DNA of 26,931 nucleotides from a virus, in IMG/VR virus record IMGVR_UViG_3300037264_006580, positions 1 through 26,931 of that record, one strand, 5' to 3'. The notes under the pieces are model-generated. The model was not told the origin of the DNA. It was given only the letters and a program-made list of their open reading frames with translations, and searched no databases. Both the position numbers and the translations under genes were made by a program. This document shows, piece after piece, positions 10,532 through 16,195 of the stretch (position 1 is the first letter of the stretch; every line of letters starts with the position of its first letter).

Positions 10532-12031
10532 ATCACTCACGAACAACGAGAGGCTGTAGAGCTAATCAAGGGTTGGTATGAAAAACCCGTCAAGTTCGTG
10601 TGGGATAATTTCAGGGTAGTACCTGATAAATGGCAGGCTAAAGCACTTATGCTGCTCCCCGAACCGAAAATAAAGCGAATATCTTTGCAGGCTTGCGTCG
10701 GCCCCGGGAAAACGACAGAAATGACTTGGGATGCCTGGTGGTTTTTGGCTTGCTCCCCTGTTTCCTCTCCTATTAAAGGCGAGCATCCAAAAGGGGCTGC
10801 CGTTTCAGTTACCGCAGCTAACCTCAAAGACAATCTTTGGCCGGAGCTATCAAAGTGGCAGCAAAAATCACCATTTCTTAGTGAGAAATTCGAGTGGACG
10901 AAAGAGCGCATTTACGCTGTCGATCACCCAGAAACCTGGTTCTTATCGGCCAGATCGTGGGGGAAAGATAGCGACGAGCAAGCGCAGGGGCGCACTCTAT
11001 CCGGCCTTCACTCTCAATACGTCCTCTGTCTGATAGACGAATCAGGGGAAATCCCGCTTTCTGTTTTGAAAGCCGGGGAACAGGCCCTTTCAAATTGTAC
11101 GTGGGGAAAAATAATACAGGCGGGAAATCCGTCATCAATGAATGGAATGCTCTACGCTGCAGCCTCAACTTTGCGCAGCCAGTGGGAAATCATCCGCATC
11201 ACTGGCGACCCGGACGACCCGGAGCGATCACCGCGTATTGATATCGAGTGGGCAAGGGAGCAAATAAAAAACTACGGGCGAGATAATCCCTGGGTAATGT
11301 ATTCGATTTTAGGTGAGTTCCCCCCATCGTCAATCAATTCCCTGCTAGGGATTGAGGACGTTCAGACCGCGATGAACCGGCACTATTCAATTGAAAAATA
11401 CGATTATTCTCAAAAAAGACTCGGCGTGGACGTGGCCCTATCGGGGGACGACAGAACCGTTATCTATCCTAGACAGGGTTTGATCGCGTTTAAACCGGTC
11501 GTCATGCGAAACGCAAAACCCAGTCAGATAGCAGCACGAATAATTCAGGCTATCGATCGGTGGGGGCAAACAGGGACAAAGGATATCGCGGTTTTTATCG
11601 ATAACTCAGGCGGGTTCGGGTCAGGGGTAATCGATAGTTTATCACAGGCCGGACAGTCTGCTATCGCCGTTAATTTTGCAGGGAAGGCAATTGACCCGCG
11701 GTACTTTAACACACGCTCTGAAATTTGGATTAATTATCGAGATTGGGTATTGCGTGGTGGCGCACTACCAAATAGCCAGTCACTCGTCCGTGAGTCAACC
11801 GAACCAACGTACTCACTACAGGGGGGGAAATTTCGCCTCGAAGAAAAGGCGCAAATCAAAAAGAGATTAGGTTTCAGCCCCGACGAGGTGGACGCTCTAG
11901 CCCTCACGTTCACGCTACCGGATAGACCGGCAAACGATTACGGGGGTGTGACGATTATTAACCCGATGAATTCGTATTCAAACACACGCGGCTTGGCTGA
12001 TTACGACCCGTTTACACATAATAGGAGCTAG
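10532..12031 (+). CDS. terL: Terminase large subunit; probable ATC start codon
   Basis: ATP-driven DNA packaging motor plus headful or cos nuclease. Visible motifs: KWQ adenine-binding element early, Walker A-like GPGKTTE, Walker B LCLIDESGE, then a C-terminal RNase H-like nuclease with GVDVALSGDD, VFIDNSGGFGSG and EVDALALTF. The first normal start, GTG at 10598, has no ribosome site and would cut off the helix before the conserved KWQ element. A perfect AGGAGG at 10521-10526 sits 5 bases before an ATC at 10532 in the same frame; from there the protein is 499 residues and begins ITHEQREAVELIKG. I therefore place the start at ATC 10532, which would be rare (an ATG-to-ATC substitution or base error is the alternative). 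The gene follows the lysis genes directly. TerS is separate, on the other strand. Confidence 0.9.
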   Translation: MTHEQREAVELIKGWYEKPVKFVWDNFRVVPDKWQAKALMLLPEPKIKRISLQACVGPGKTTEMTWDAWWFLACSPVSSPIKGEHPKGAAVSVTAANLKDNLWPELSKWQQKSPFLSEKFEWTKERIYAVDHPETWFLSARSWGKDSDEQAQGRTLSGLHSQYVLCLIDESGEIPLSVLKAGEQALSNCTWGKIIQAGNPSSMNGMLYAAASTLRSQWEIIRITGDPDDPERSPRIDIEWAREQIKNYGRDNPWVMYSILGEFPPSSINSLLGIEDVQTAMNRHYSIEKYDYSQKRLGVDVALSGDDRTVIYPRQGLIAFKPVVMRNAKPSQIAARIIQAIDRWGQTGTKDIAVFIDNSGGFGSGVIDSLSQAGQSAIAVNFAGKAIDPRYFNTRSEIWINYRDWVLRGGALPNSQSLVRESTEPTYSLQGGKFRLEEKAQIKKRLGFSPDEVDALALTFTLPDRPANDYGGVTIINPMNSYSNTRGLADYDPFTHNRS

Positions 12032-12242
12032 ACGGGAGAGATAACGAGCCTATAATCTTTAGAAAATTTTCTGGGATATTGCGAGAATAAAAACGACTGT
12101 TTCGTTGAGCGCATTTCGTGCAAATAGTCGTGACGTTAGCCAGCGCTCCTCTGTATTCAGATTTAAAAACGAAACAATCAACCCAGCAGCAATCAGAGAT
12201 TAGGGACTCGTTAACGTACCCGTTTATTCTAATCTCGCTCAC
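12012..12242 (-). CDS. Short Cys-rich ORF, possible zinc knuckle
   Basis: 76 codons from a GTG start, running toward the terL end and overlapping its last 20 bases on the opposite strand. The product has CC and a later CTKC, which could bind zinc; no family was recognised. Support for it being real is mostly from the leader: the 19-nt sequence upstream (12252-12270 on the + strand) is repeated exactly upstream of the next ORF on this strand, and contains a GAAAGGGG ribosome-site-like run. It may be a decayed paralogue of the neighbouring ORF, or not translated. Confidence 0.4.
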   Translation of the reverse strand: MSEIRINGYVNESLISDCCWVDCFVFKSEYRGALANVTTICTKCAQRNSRFYSRNIPENFLKIIGSLSLPSSSYYV

Positions 12243-12251
12243 CCTATTGCC

Positions 12252-12577
12252 CCCCTTTCAACGTCGCATACTGGTTCATACTGGTTATTCCCACTTCACC
12301 ACCCCTCTTTCTAAGGTTATTTTTTTAGCTCCACAGAAACCCTTTATAAAACTACAGCCCCTCTCTGGAACGCCAAGCCACCAAAACCAGTTTGGATAGG
12401 AACGGCTGAGAAAAACGCCACACGTATGGCACACGAAAACACTGGCCTTTAGTTTTCCTCCGTACAAAATATGAAATTTTCGCACCCTCACGCGACAGCA
12501 CATAGAAATCTCGTCGCCGATTAAATGCCTAACCACCAGCCTACGCATTAACTGTCAACCCCTTTCAACGTCGCATA
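12252..12577 (-). repeat. Pair of identical 19-nt leader repeats
   Basis: The same 19 bases occur at 12252-12270 and 12559-12577. Read on the - strand they run TATGCGACG then TTGAAAGGGG and end 9-11 bases before the starts of the two short Cys-rich ORFs. They look like a duplicated leader with a built-in ribosome site, or an operator repeated before each gene. Confidence 0.7.
12285..12548 (-). CDS. Short Cys-rich ORF, possible zinc ribbon
   Basis: 87 codons from ATG on the - strand. Cysteine pairs CC (about residue 17) and VCHTCG (about residue 40) would suit a small zinc ribbon; the tail is aromatic and basic. The leader holds GAAAGGGG about 10 bases before the ATG and a 19-nt stretch shared exactly with the leader of the ORF at 12242. 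It lies in the 700-base gap between the convergent ends of terL and terS and has no counterpart I recognise. Moderate to low confidence. Confidence 0.4.
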   Translation of the reverse strand: MRRLVVRHLIGDEISMCCRVRVRKFHILYGGKLKASVFVCHTCGVFLSRSYPNWFWWLGVPERGCSFIKGFCGAKKITLERGVVKWE

Positions 12578-12740
12578 ATAACCATTACGTATAATTCACT
12601 AATTCTGTTGCAAGCCAAAATCGAGCGTGAGAGCGATTCCAACCCTGTAGCTTTTGTTCCACGTCAACTATTCTGGAATTCCAAACAGTTGATTTAAATG
12701 TGATCGTGCGTGATGTTATATTTTTTTGATCTCTTTAATT
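12578..12740. other. Non-coding gap after terS
   Basis: 163 bases downstream of the terS stop on the - strand and upstream of the Cys-rich ORF leader. AT-rich; no ORF with a ribosome site on either strand. A weak leftward promoter might be present (TTGCAA and TATACG on the - strand near 12585-12612, spacing only 14). I see no convincing terminator. Confidence 0.4.
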
Positions 12741-13319
12741 TCATGACGCTACTGGGCTCTGATCCTGCGGTTTGTCTTTTGTCTCCCAAAGTAGCTGCTC
12801 TAGGGATTTAACGTTTAGGTTAACGTCGCTCACAACCTTAAACCCTCCAAGGTGTTTCCCTAGGTCAACCAGGGCAGCCCGTTTGTCGTACAGCGTCAAT
12901 TTAGTTTCAATGTGGGTATTTCCCTTTTTATCAAACGTTTCCCTAGTGGTTATCGTTTGAACCGCGGCCCCCTGAGATCGACTCAGGCCCCGTATTTTCG
13001 TCCTCCCGTCGACGTCAACGTAATCGAGGATATTTGAGTGCGCGAGCGTCGTCATCTCCCCCACAATCTTCTCTATGCTGGTCTGGTGTGCCTGGGCAGC
13101 ATGTTGCAGCATGTTTTTTATATAGTCCGCGATTACGGGAACTTTCAACAGTCGTGCTGAGTTTGTAGTAGCGGTGAATTCAGAACACCCTGGATAGGCG
13201 ATTTTATACGCAGCGATTGCCCCCTTTGGCTCTGTCCACCTCAAAACGTATTCGTCTGCGAAAATTTTTCGCCTACGCGTCAGTTTATTGTTTTCCCGTG
13301 GTTTTTCAGGGAGATTCAT
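12741..13319 (-). CDS. terS: Terminase small subunit
   Basis: Product is 192 residues, matching the Terminase_2 family in size and pattern: RRRKIFADEYVLRW..PKGAIAAYKIAYPG then TATTNSARLLKVPVIADYIKNML, an N-terminal DNA-binding helical domain, followed by a central oligomerising region with EKIVGEMTTLAHSNILDYV and DKRAALVDLGKHLG. It recognises the packaging site and loads TerL. The start overlaps the upstream HTH gene by ATGA. It lies on the strand opposite terL, in a leftward operon with two HTH-like genes, so the two terminase subunits are under separate promoters. Confidence 0.85.
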   Translation of the reverse strand: MNLPEKPRENNKLTRRRKIFADEYVLRWTEPKGAIAAYKIAYPGCSEFTATTNSARLLKVPVIADYIKNMLQHAAQAHQTSIEKIVGEMTTLAHSNILDYVDVDGRTKIRGLSRSQGAAVQTITTRETFDKKGNTHIETKLTLYDKRAALVDLGKHLGGFKVVSDVNLNVKSLEQLLWETKDKPQDQSPVAS

Positions 13320-13561
13320 TCCCTCACCCCTAGGATTAGTATTTCTGCCGACAGAGGCACTCCCAATTCGTTCGCAATCTCTAGAAATCGCCTCTGAAGA
13401 TTATTTGACAATTTTCCCCCGTGTTTTTTCATCTGGCAAATACGGGAGGGGTCGCAGCCGAGGAGCCGCGCTGTTTTCCGAATACTCCCACCACCGAGTA
13501 AAGCAATTACGTATTCAGCAGGGGTTTGTTTTATTATTTTGGGAGGTGTTCGCATCGCCAT
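13316..13561 (-). CDS. Small HTH-like DNA-binding protein
   Basis: Product is 81 residues, with GAGGA about 9 bases before the ATG. The segment EYVIALLGGGSIRKTARLLGCDPSRICQMKK reads as a helix-turn-helix (A-x3-G-C-D motif in the turn). It overlaps terS by four bases (ATGA), so the two are co-translated. Role could be control of the leftward operon or an accessory to packaging; no family name is claimed. Confidence 0.65.
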   Translation of the reverse strand: MAMRTPPKIIKQTPAEYVIALLGGGSIRKTARLLGCDPSRICQMKKHGGKLSNNLQRRFLEIANELGVPLSAEILILGVRE

Positions 13562-13619
13562 AAAATAGATTCCTCAAAATCAATAATACCTCACCTGAAG
13601 CTATTTTCAATATTTTTCT

Positions 13620-13808
13620 CTATTTTTCGGTTATTTTTTCTACGCGACGCAATCCCCGGTACTCCTCATATCCGTGCCGTTTGAGCCAGCGACTCAGAGC
13701 CCCGATATCCGTGCCGTAGTAGGCAGCTATTTTTCTAAGGGATTTTTTAATCCCGAGTTGCTCGTGAATATATATAGGATCGTATTTTAAGGATTTATCC
13801 CTGGTCAT
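13620..13808 (-). CDS. Small HTH-like protein, first gene of leftward operon
   Basis: Product is 62 residues. SLRKIAAYYGTDIGALSRWLKRHGYEEYRG reads as a helix-turn-helix with a basic recognition helix, similar to short phage sigma-region-4 or resolvase-type folds. The ATG is about 17 bases from the likely leftward transcription start, and I see no good ribosome site, so translation may be weak or near-leaderless. Nearby dyads at 13821-13908 are candidate operators for this protein. Confidence 0.6.
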   Translation of the reverse strand: MTRDKSLKYDPIYIHEQLGIKKSLRKIAAYYGTDIGALSRWLKRHGYEEYRGLRRVEKITEK

Positions 13809-13945
13809 AATGAAAGTATAACATCAAATTGATTATAAACCCACGTTTTTTTTCATATTGATGTCACGAAACAGAAACTATCGATTTGTATAATGACATC
13901 ATTGATGTTATTCTGCACCTATAACCAAAACAGGAGGACAGCAAA
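13809..13945. promoter_or_regulatory. Divergent control region with three ACATCA/TTGATGT sites
   Basis: Lies between the leftward HTH/terS operon and the rightward operon that ends with the TnpB-like gene. A rightward -10 TATAAT is at 13889-13894 and a leftward -10 TATAAT at 13832-13837 (complement); -35 elements are weak in both directions. Half-site ACATCA or its complement occurs as dyads at 13821-13833 and 13896-13908 (ACATCA T TGATGT, perfect) and singly at 13858-13864. The two dyads sit over the two expected transcription starts, which suits a repressor controlling both operons. A strong AGGAGG precedes the ATG at 13946. Confidence 0.55.
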
Positions 13946-14281
13946 ATGACTAAAACAACTGAGCAGATCGAGGAAATAGATACAAACCTAATGAACAAGG
14001 AACTTTTCGAGTTAACGGTAGGCACGATTCTGTACGTTTCATGGGGGTACGACCAAACGAATATAGATTTTTATCAAATAATACGAGTCCTCAAAAAATC
14101 AGTTGAAATTAGGCCAATTGGGGCGAAATCAGAACAAACCGGTTTTATGTCTGGGAAAAAAATGCCATCGCCTGGTGATTTTATTGGGTCTAAAACGCTC
14201 CTTAAGAGGTCACGTAGTATGGATCCTGGCTATTTATCAGATTGGAACGGGCGCCCCACTTCATATAGTTGGTACGGCTAA
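13946..14281 (+). CDS. Conserved phage/plasmid protein with WGYDQTNIDFYQ motif; holds protospacer 2
   Basis: Product is 111 residues with AGGAGG at an ideal distance. The TVGTILYVSWGYDQTNIDFYQIIRVLKKSVEIRPI stretch resembles a small beta-barrel seen in many phage and plasmid hypothetical proteins; the function is unknown to me. It is the first gene of the operon leading to the TnpB-like gene at 15017. A 28-nt core in its early part (14048-14075), coding the YDQTNIDFYQ segment, is identical to spacer 2 of the array at 16.2 kb. A guide-directed block here would stop transcription of the whole operon. Confidence 0.75.
   Translation: MTKTTEQIEEIDTNLMNKELFELTVGTILYVSWGYDQTNIDFYQIIRVLKKSVEIRPIGAKSEQTGFMSGKKMPSPGDFIGSKTLLKRSRSMDPGYLSDWNGRPTSYSWYG
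14046..14077 (+). other. Protospacer matching array spacer 2
   Basis: Spacer 2 (16287-16318, 32 nt) matches here with 28 consecutive identical bases (14048-14075). The mismatches are C versus G at spacer position 2 and CT versus AA at its last two positions. Sense strand of the gene; immediate 5' flank is ATGGG, 3' flank ATAATA. Confidence 0.9.
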
Positions 14282-14290
14282 TAACGAAGG

Positions 14291-14355
14291 CCACCTAGAA
14301 GACCACAACTCCCCCGCGTAGCGGGGATAAACAAAGGAGCAACGGAAATGAAAAC
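14291..14355 (+). repeat. 65-nt direct repeat copy 1 with solitary type I-E-like CRISPR repeat
   Basis: Identical over 65 bases to 14684-14748. It contains the end of a short reading frame (HLEDHNSPA then stop), a perfect hairpin CCCCGC-GTA-GCGGGG (14312-14326) followed by ATAAAC, then the ribosome site AAAGGAG and the ATG of the next gene. The 14309-14332 core (CTCCCCCGCG, TAG, CGGGGATAAAC) closely resembles type I-E CRISPR repeats such as the E. coli repeat, including the GGGG-ATAAAC cleavage junction used by Cas6e. A single repeat without an array is what has been called a solitary repeat unit in phages. Confidence 0.75.
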
Positions 14356-14596
14356 CTTAGAAGCCCAAATTCACAATAACAAAATAAATCAGAATGTGGA
14401 CGATACCCTTAAAAAAAACGGCCTCTCATTTACGATTAATAATGATGGAACCCGTTACGTTATTACGGACGACAGCAAGCTGATTGATTTTTGGCCTTCA
14501 AGCGGAAGATGGATTTGTCGAACAACTAAAACAAATGGGCATATCCTACAGAGTCTAATTAAACATTTAAGGAGCAACGGAAATGAGCAAAATTGA
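14348..14596 (+). CDS. Hypothetical protein behind first solitary repeat
   Basis: Product is 82 residues; ribosome site AAGGAG is located inside the 65-nt repeat. The sequence has a two-part pattern, SFTINNDGTRYVITDDSKLIDFWPSSGRWI, resembling small phage proteins that begin with a beta-rich 'DFWPTTGRW' element; no function is known to me. The next small gene overlaps its end (14583). Being translated directly from the repeat leader, its expression would be affected by any protein binding or cutting the hairpin. An anti-CRISPR role is conceivable from context only. Confidence 0.65.
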   Translation: MKTLEAQIHNNKINQNVDDTLKKNGLSFTINNDGTRYVITDDSKLIDFWPSSGRWICRTTKTNGHILQSLIKHLRSNGNEQN

Positions 14597-14714
14597 TCAA
14601 ATTGTTGAACAGGTCGACAAAAACAAGCTGTCGCACTGGATAGACGTAGACGACGCGGTAATAGAAAATTGGCTGGAAAAAGACCACCTAGAAGACCACA
14701 ACTCCCCCGCGTAG
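14583..14714 (+). CDS. 43-residue acidic peptide ending in second repeat element
   Basis: Starts at ATG 14583 behind the same AAGGAGCAACGGAA leader sequence as its neighbours and ends at the TAG inside the hairpin of repeat copy 2. The product (MSKIDQIVEQVDKN..., ending HLEDHNSPA) is acidic with Trp residues and no recognised family. The first 65-nt copy carries the same HLEDHNSPA-stop remnant without the rest of the gene. That suggests the element was duplicated from here, or that copy 1 marks a lost gene. Confidence 0.6.
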   Translation: MSKIDQIVEQVDKNKLSHWIDVDDAVIENWLEKDHLEDHNSPA

Positions 14715-14748
14715 CGGGGATAAACAAAGGAGCAACGGAAATGAAAAC
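14684..14748 (+). repeat. 65-nt direct repeat copy 2 with solitary type I-E-like CRISPR repeat
   Basis: Exact copy of 14291-14355. Here the hairpin CCCCGC-GTA-GCGGGG lies at 14705-14719, overlaps the stop of the 43-residue gene, and is followed by ATAAAC, AAAGGAG and the ATG at 14741. Conservation of the complete 65 bases, including non-coding parts, implies recent duplication or gene conversion, or selection on the RNA. Confidence 0.75.
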
Positions 14749-15016
14749 TTTGTTAGAAGGAAGGTTAAAAAAACACTTAAAAACTTTAATTAGAACGGAT
14801 AATAAAAAAATCTGTACTTGTGAAGAGTTTTACAAAAATTTGAAAGCTAGCGGATATATCACTCAAAAAATAGAGGGGTCATTCTATAGCAGAAAACAGA
14901 GGAACCTTGACCATGTGCTACTAAAAAAAACAATTAAATATAGAGCGGTAAATAAAAAAGACAACACGTTATACGAGATCCCGAAACTCGCTTACGACAA
15001 TTGGGATTCGATATAA
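14741..15016 (+). CDS. Hypothetical basic protein upstream of TnpB-like gene
   Basis: Product is 91 residues, started from the ribosome site in repeat copy 2. It is lysine-rich: MKTLLEGRLKKHLKTLIRTD, then CTCEEFYKNLKASGYI (helical) and a short beta-like tail. I do not recognise it. Its stop (14...15016) abuts the ATG of the TnpB-like gene with no gap, so the two are likely translated together and may work together, for example as a guide-RNA or protein partner. This is inference from arrangement only. Confidence 0.65.
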   Translation: MKTLLEGRLKKHLKTLIRTDNKKICTCEEFYKNLKASGYITQKIEGSFYSRKQRNLDHVLLKKTIKYRAVNKKDNTLYEIPKLAYDNWDSI

Positions 15017-16030
15017 ATGGCACGCGCAATGAAACCCAAGAAAGGCCCTAAAAAAATAAACCTAATACGAACCTACAAATTCAGAGCCTACCCGACTACC
15101 GAACAATCAGACGCCTTGTCTGCCATTTTTCTAACGTCTGCGGAGGTCTATAACATATTGATAACGGAGAACCTGAAACGATTGAAAGAGTTTGTCCCCT
15201 CTGATGTTAAAAAGGTAGCTTTCAATATGAGCTATTTTGACTGTATTAATTTTTTGTACAAGTCAAAACTTAAAAAACTACCCATACAAACCATATTATT
15301 CATCTGCAGGACTGCCGCAACTGTTTTTAAGAAATACCAGAAAAGACAAATAGAGTACCCTGGCCCGATAGAGGCTTTTAAATCGTTCGGATTCATGATG
15401 CTAACCAATCGATGCCTGATGAAAAATGCTGTCCGATTCCCCATTTTTTATAAAAATTATGGGGCCATTGAGGTCAAGTTCCACCGTCCAATCTTTGGGC
15501 AGATCAAGTTCGGGGGTATTAAAAGAGAGAGAAATGGGTGGCATCACGTCTTTTTAGTTGTGAATAGAGAGATTGATACCCCAAAGAATAAGAACTCAAT
15601 GGAAAAATCTATCGCCCCAACTATTTTCAACAAGGACGATCAGTTTGTATTTGAGCGAAAGCATATGGCATATCGAAAATTAAAGGGGGCCCAAATTCAA
15701 TTGGAAAAACTAAACACACTCACCCCCAAGACCAAAGAATTCGAAAAACAGAGGCTAATCACGGCGGAGGCGTGGCGAAAGGTAGTCGATTTTCGAAACG
15801 ATAAAATCCACAAATTGAGCAGGGAGATGGTGTCAAAGTTTCGTAAGATTGAGCTCAATATGGATAAGTTCTCAATTAAAAAAGGAGAAAGCTCAGTTGA
15901 AAAAAGCGATAACTTAAAATATCTTATGTCCGGCCCGACTATCCTAAAAAACTATCTTGCTTATAAATCGGTTGAAACAGGTACAGAGTTGTCTATAATT
16001 GAGAGTGAACCCGTTATTAAAGAAAAATAA
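15017..16030 (+). CDS. TnpB/Cas12-like RNA-guided protein, nuclease-dead and C-terminally truncated
   Basis: Product is 337 residues. The N-terminus IRTYKFRAYPTTEQSDAL is the start of IS605 OrfB/TnpB proteins; residues about 90-185 follow the TnpB pattern (..ATVFKKYQKR..., VKFHRPIFGQIKFGGIKRERNGW). The RuvC-I motif, normally GIDLG, is SIAPT (198-202), so the catalytic Asp is Ala200. After the lysine-rich helical insert and RNDKIHKLSREMVSKF, the RuvC-II Glu position reads Asp283 (NMDKFSI). The protein ends after YKSVETGTELSIIESEP, just before where TnpB has its CxxC zinc ribbon and the RuvC-III Asp, so both are missing. TnpBs are usually about 370-430 residues. Such inactivated, truncated forms are known as RNA-guided repressors (TldR). 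No transposase TnpA or transposon ends are seen. A CRISPR-like array begins 165 bases downstream. Fold assignment is strong; DNA-binding repressor function is inferred. Confidence 0.85.
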   Translation: MARAMKPKKGPKKINLIRTYKFRAYPTTEQSDALSAIFLTSAEVYNILITENLKRLKEFVPSDVKKVAFNMSYFDCINFLYKSKLKKLPIQTILFICRTAATVFKKYQKRQIEYPGPIEAFKSFGFMMLTNRCLMKNAVRFPIFYKNYGAIEVKFHRPIFGQIKFGGIKRERNGWHHVFLVVNREIDTPKNKNSMEKSIAPTIFNKDDQFVFERKHMAYRKLKGAQIQLEKLNTLTPKTKEFEKQRLITAEAWRKVVDFRNDKIHKLSREMVSKFRKIELNMDKFSIKKGESSVEKSDNLKYLMSGPTILKNYLAYKSVETGTELSIIESEPVIKEK

Positions 16031-16195
16031 CTTTTATTGATCCTTAACTTTTGATCTTTGAGTTTGTAACGAGTTAGTACCGGCGGTTCTCCGGGATTCT
16101 CGGATAAAATTAAAAATATGCCAATAGGAAAAAAAATTTAGCGTCTTTCGTCACGCTAACGCGCAAATACAAGGTGACACGGGCAGCTAGAAACT
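16031..16195 (+). ncRNA. Array leader; candidate guide-RNA scaffold
   Basis: 165 bases between the TnpB-like stop and repeat 1, with no gene. TnpB guide RNAs normally arise from the 3' end of the gene and the sequence after it. Visible structure: a 7-bp hairpin TTAGCGT/ACGCTAA (16138-16159, 8-nt loop), CCGG repeats near 16080-16096 able to pair, a repeat-end-like CACGGG at 16178-16183, and GAAAC-T-GTTTC (16190-16200), which is self-complementary and spans the leader/repeat-1 border. No strong promoter was seen on the + strand. Confidence 0.4.

Noticed and set aside
11291-11299. Match of array spacer 4 to terL
   Set aside because: Only about 9 bases on the opposite strand; expected by chance.
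12118-12399. 93-codon + strand ORF after terL
   Set aside because: No ribosome site and no protein-like pattern; the - strand ORFs with shared leaders explain the region better.
14103-14321. 72-codon ORF ending HLEDHNSPA
   Set aside because: Overlaps the well-supported gene at 13946 in another frame; only its tail, a remnant inside the 65-nt repeat, is meaningful.
15017-16030. Ordinary IS605/IS200 insertion sequence
   Set aside because: No TnpA, no recognisable left or right end hairpins flanking the gene, start directly abutting the upstream gene, and catalytic residues missing.
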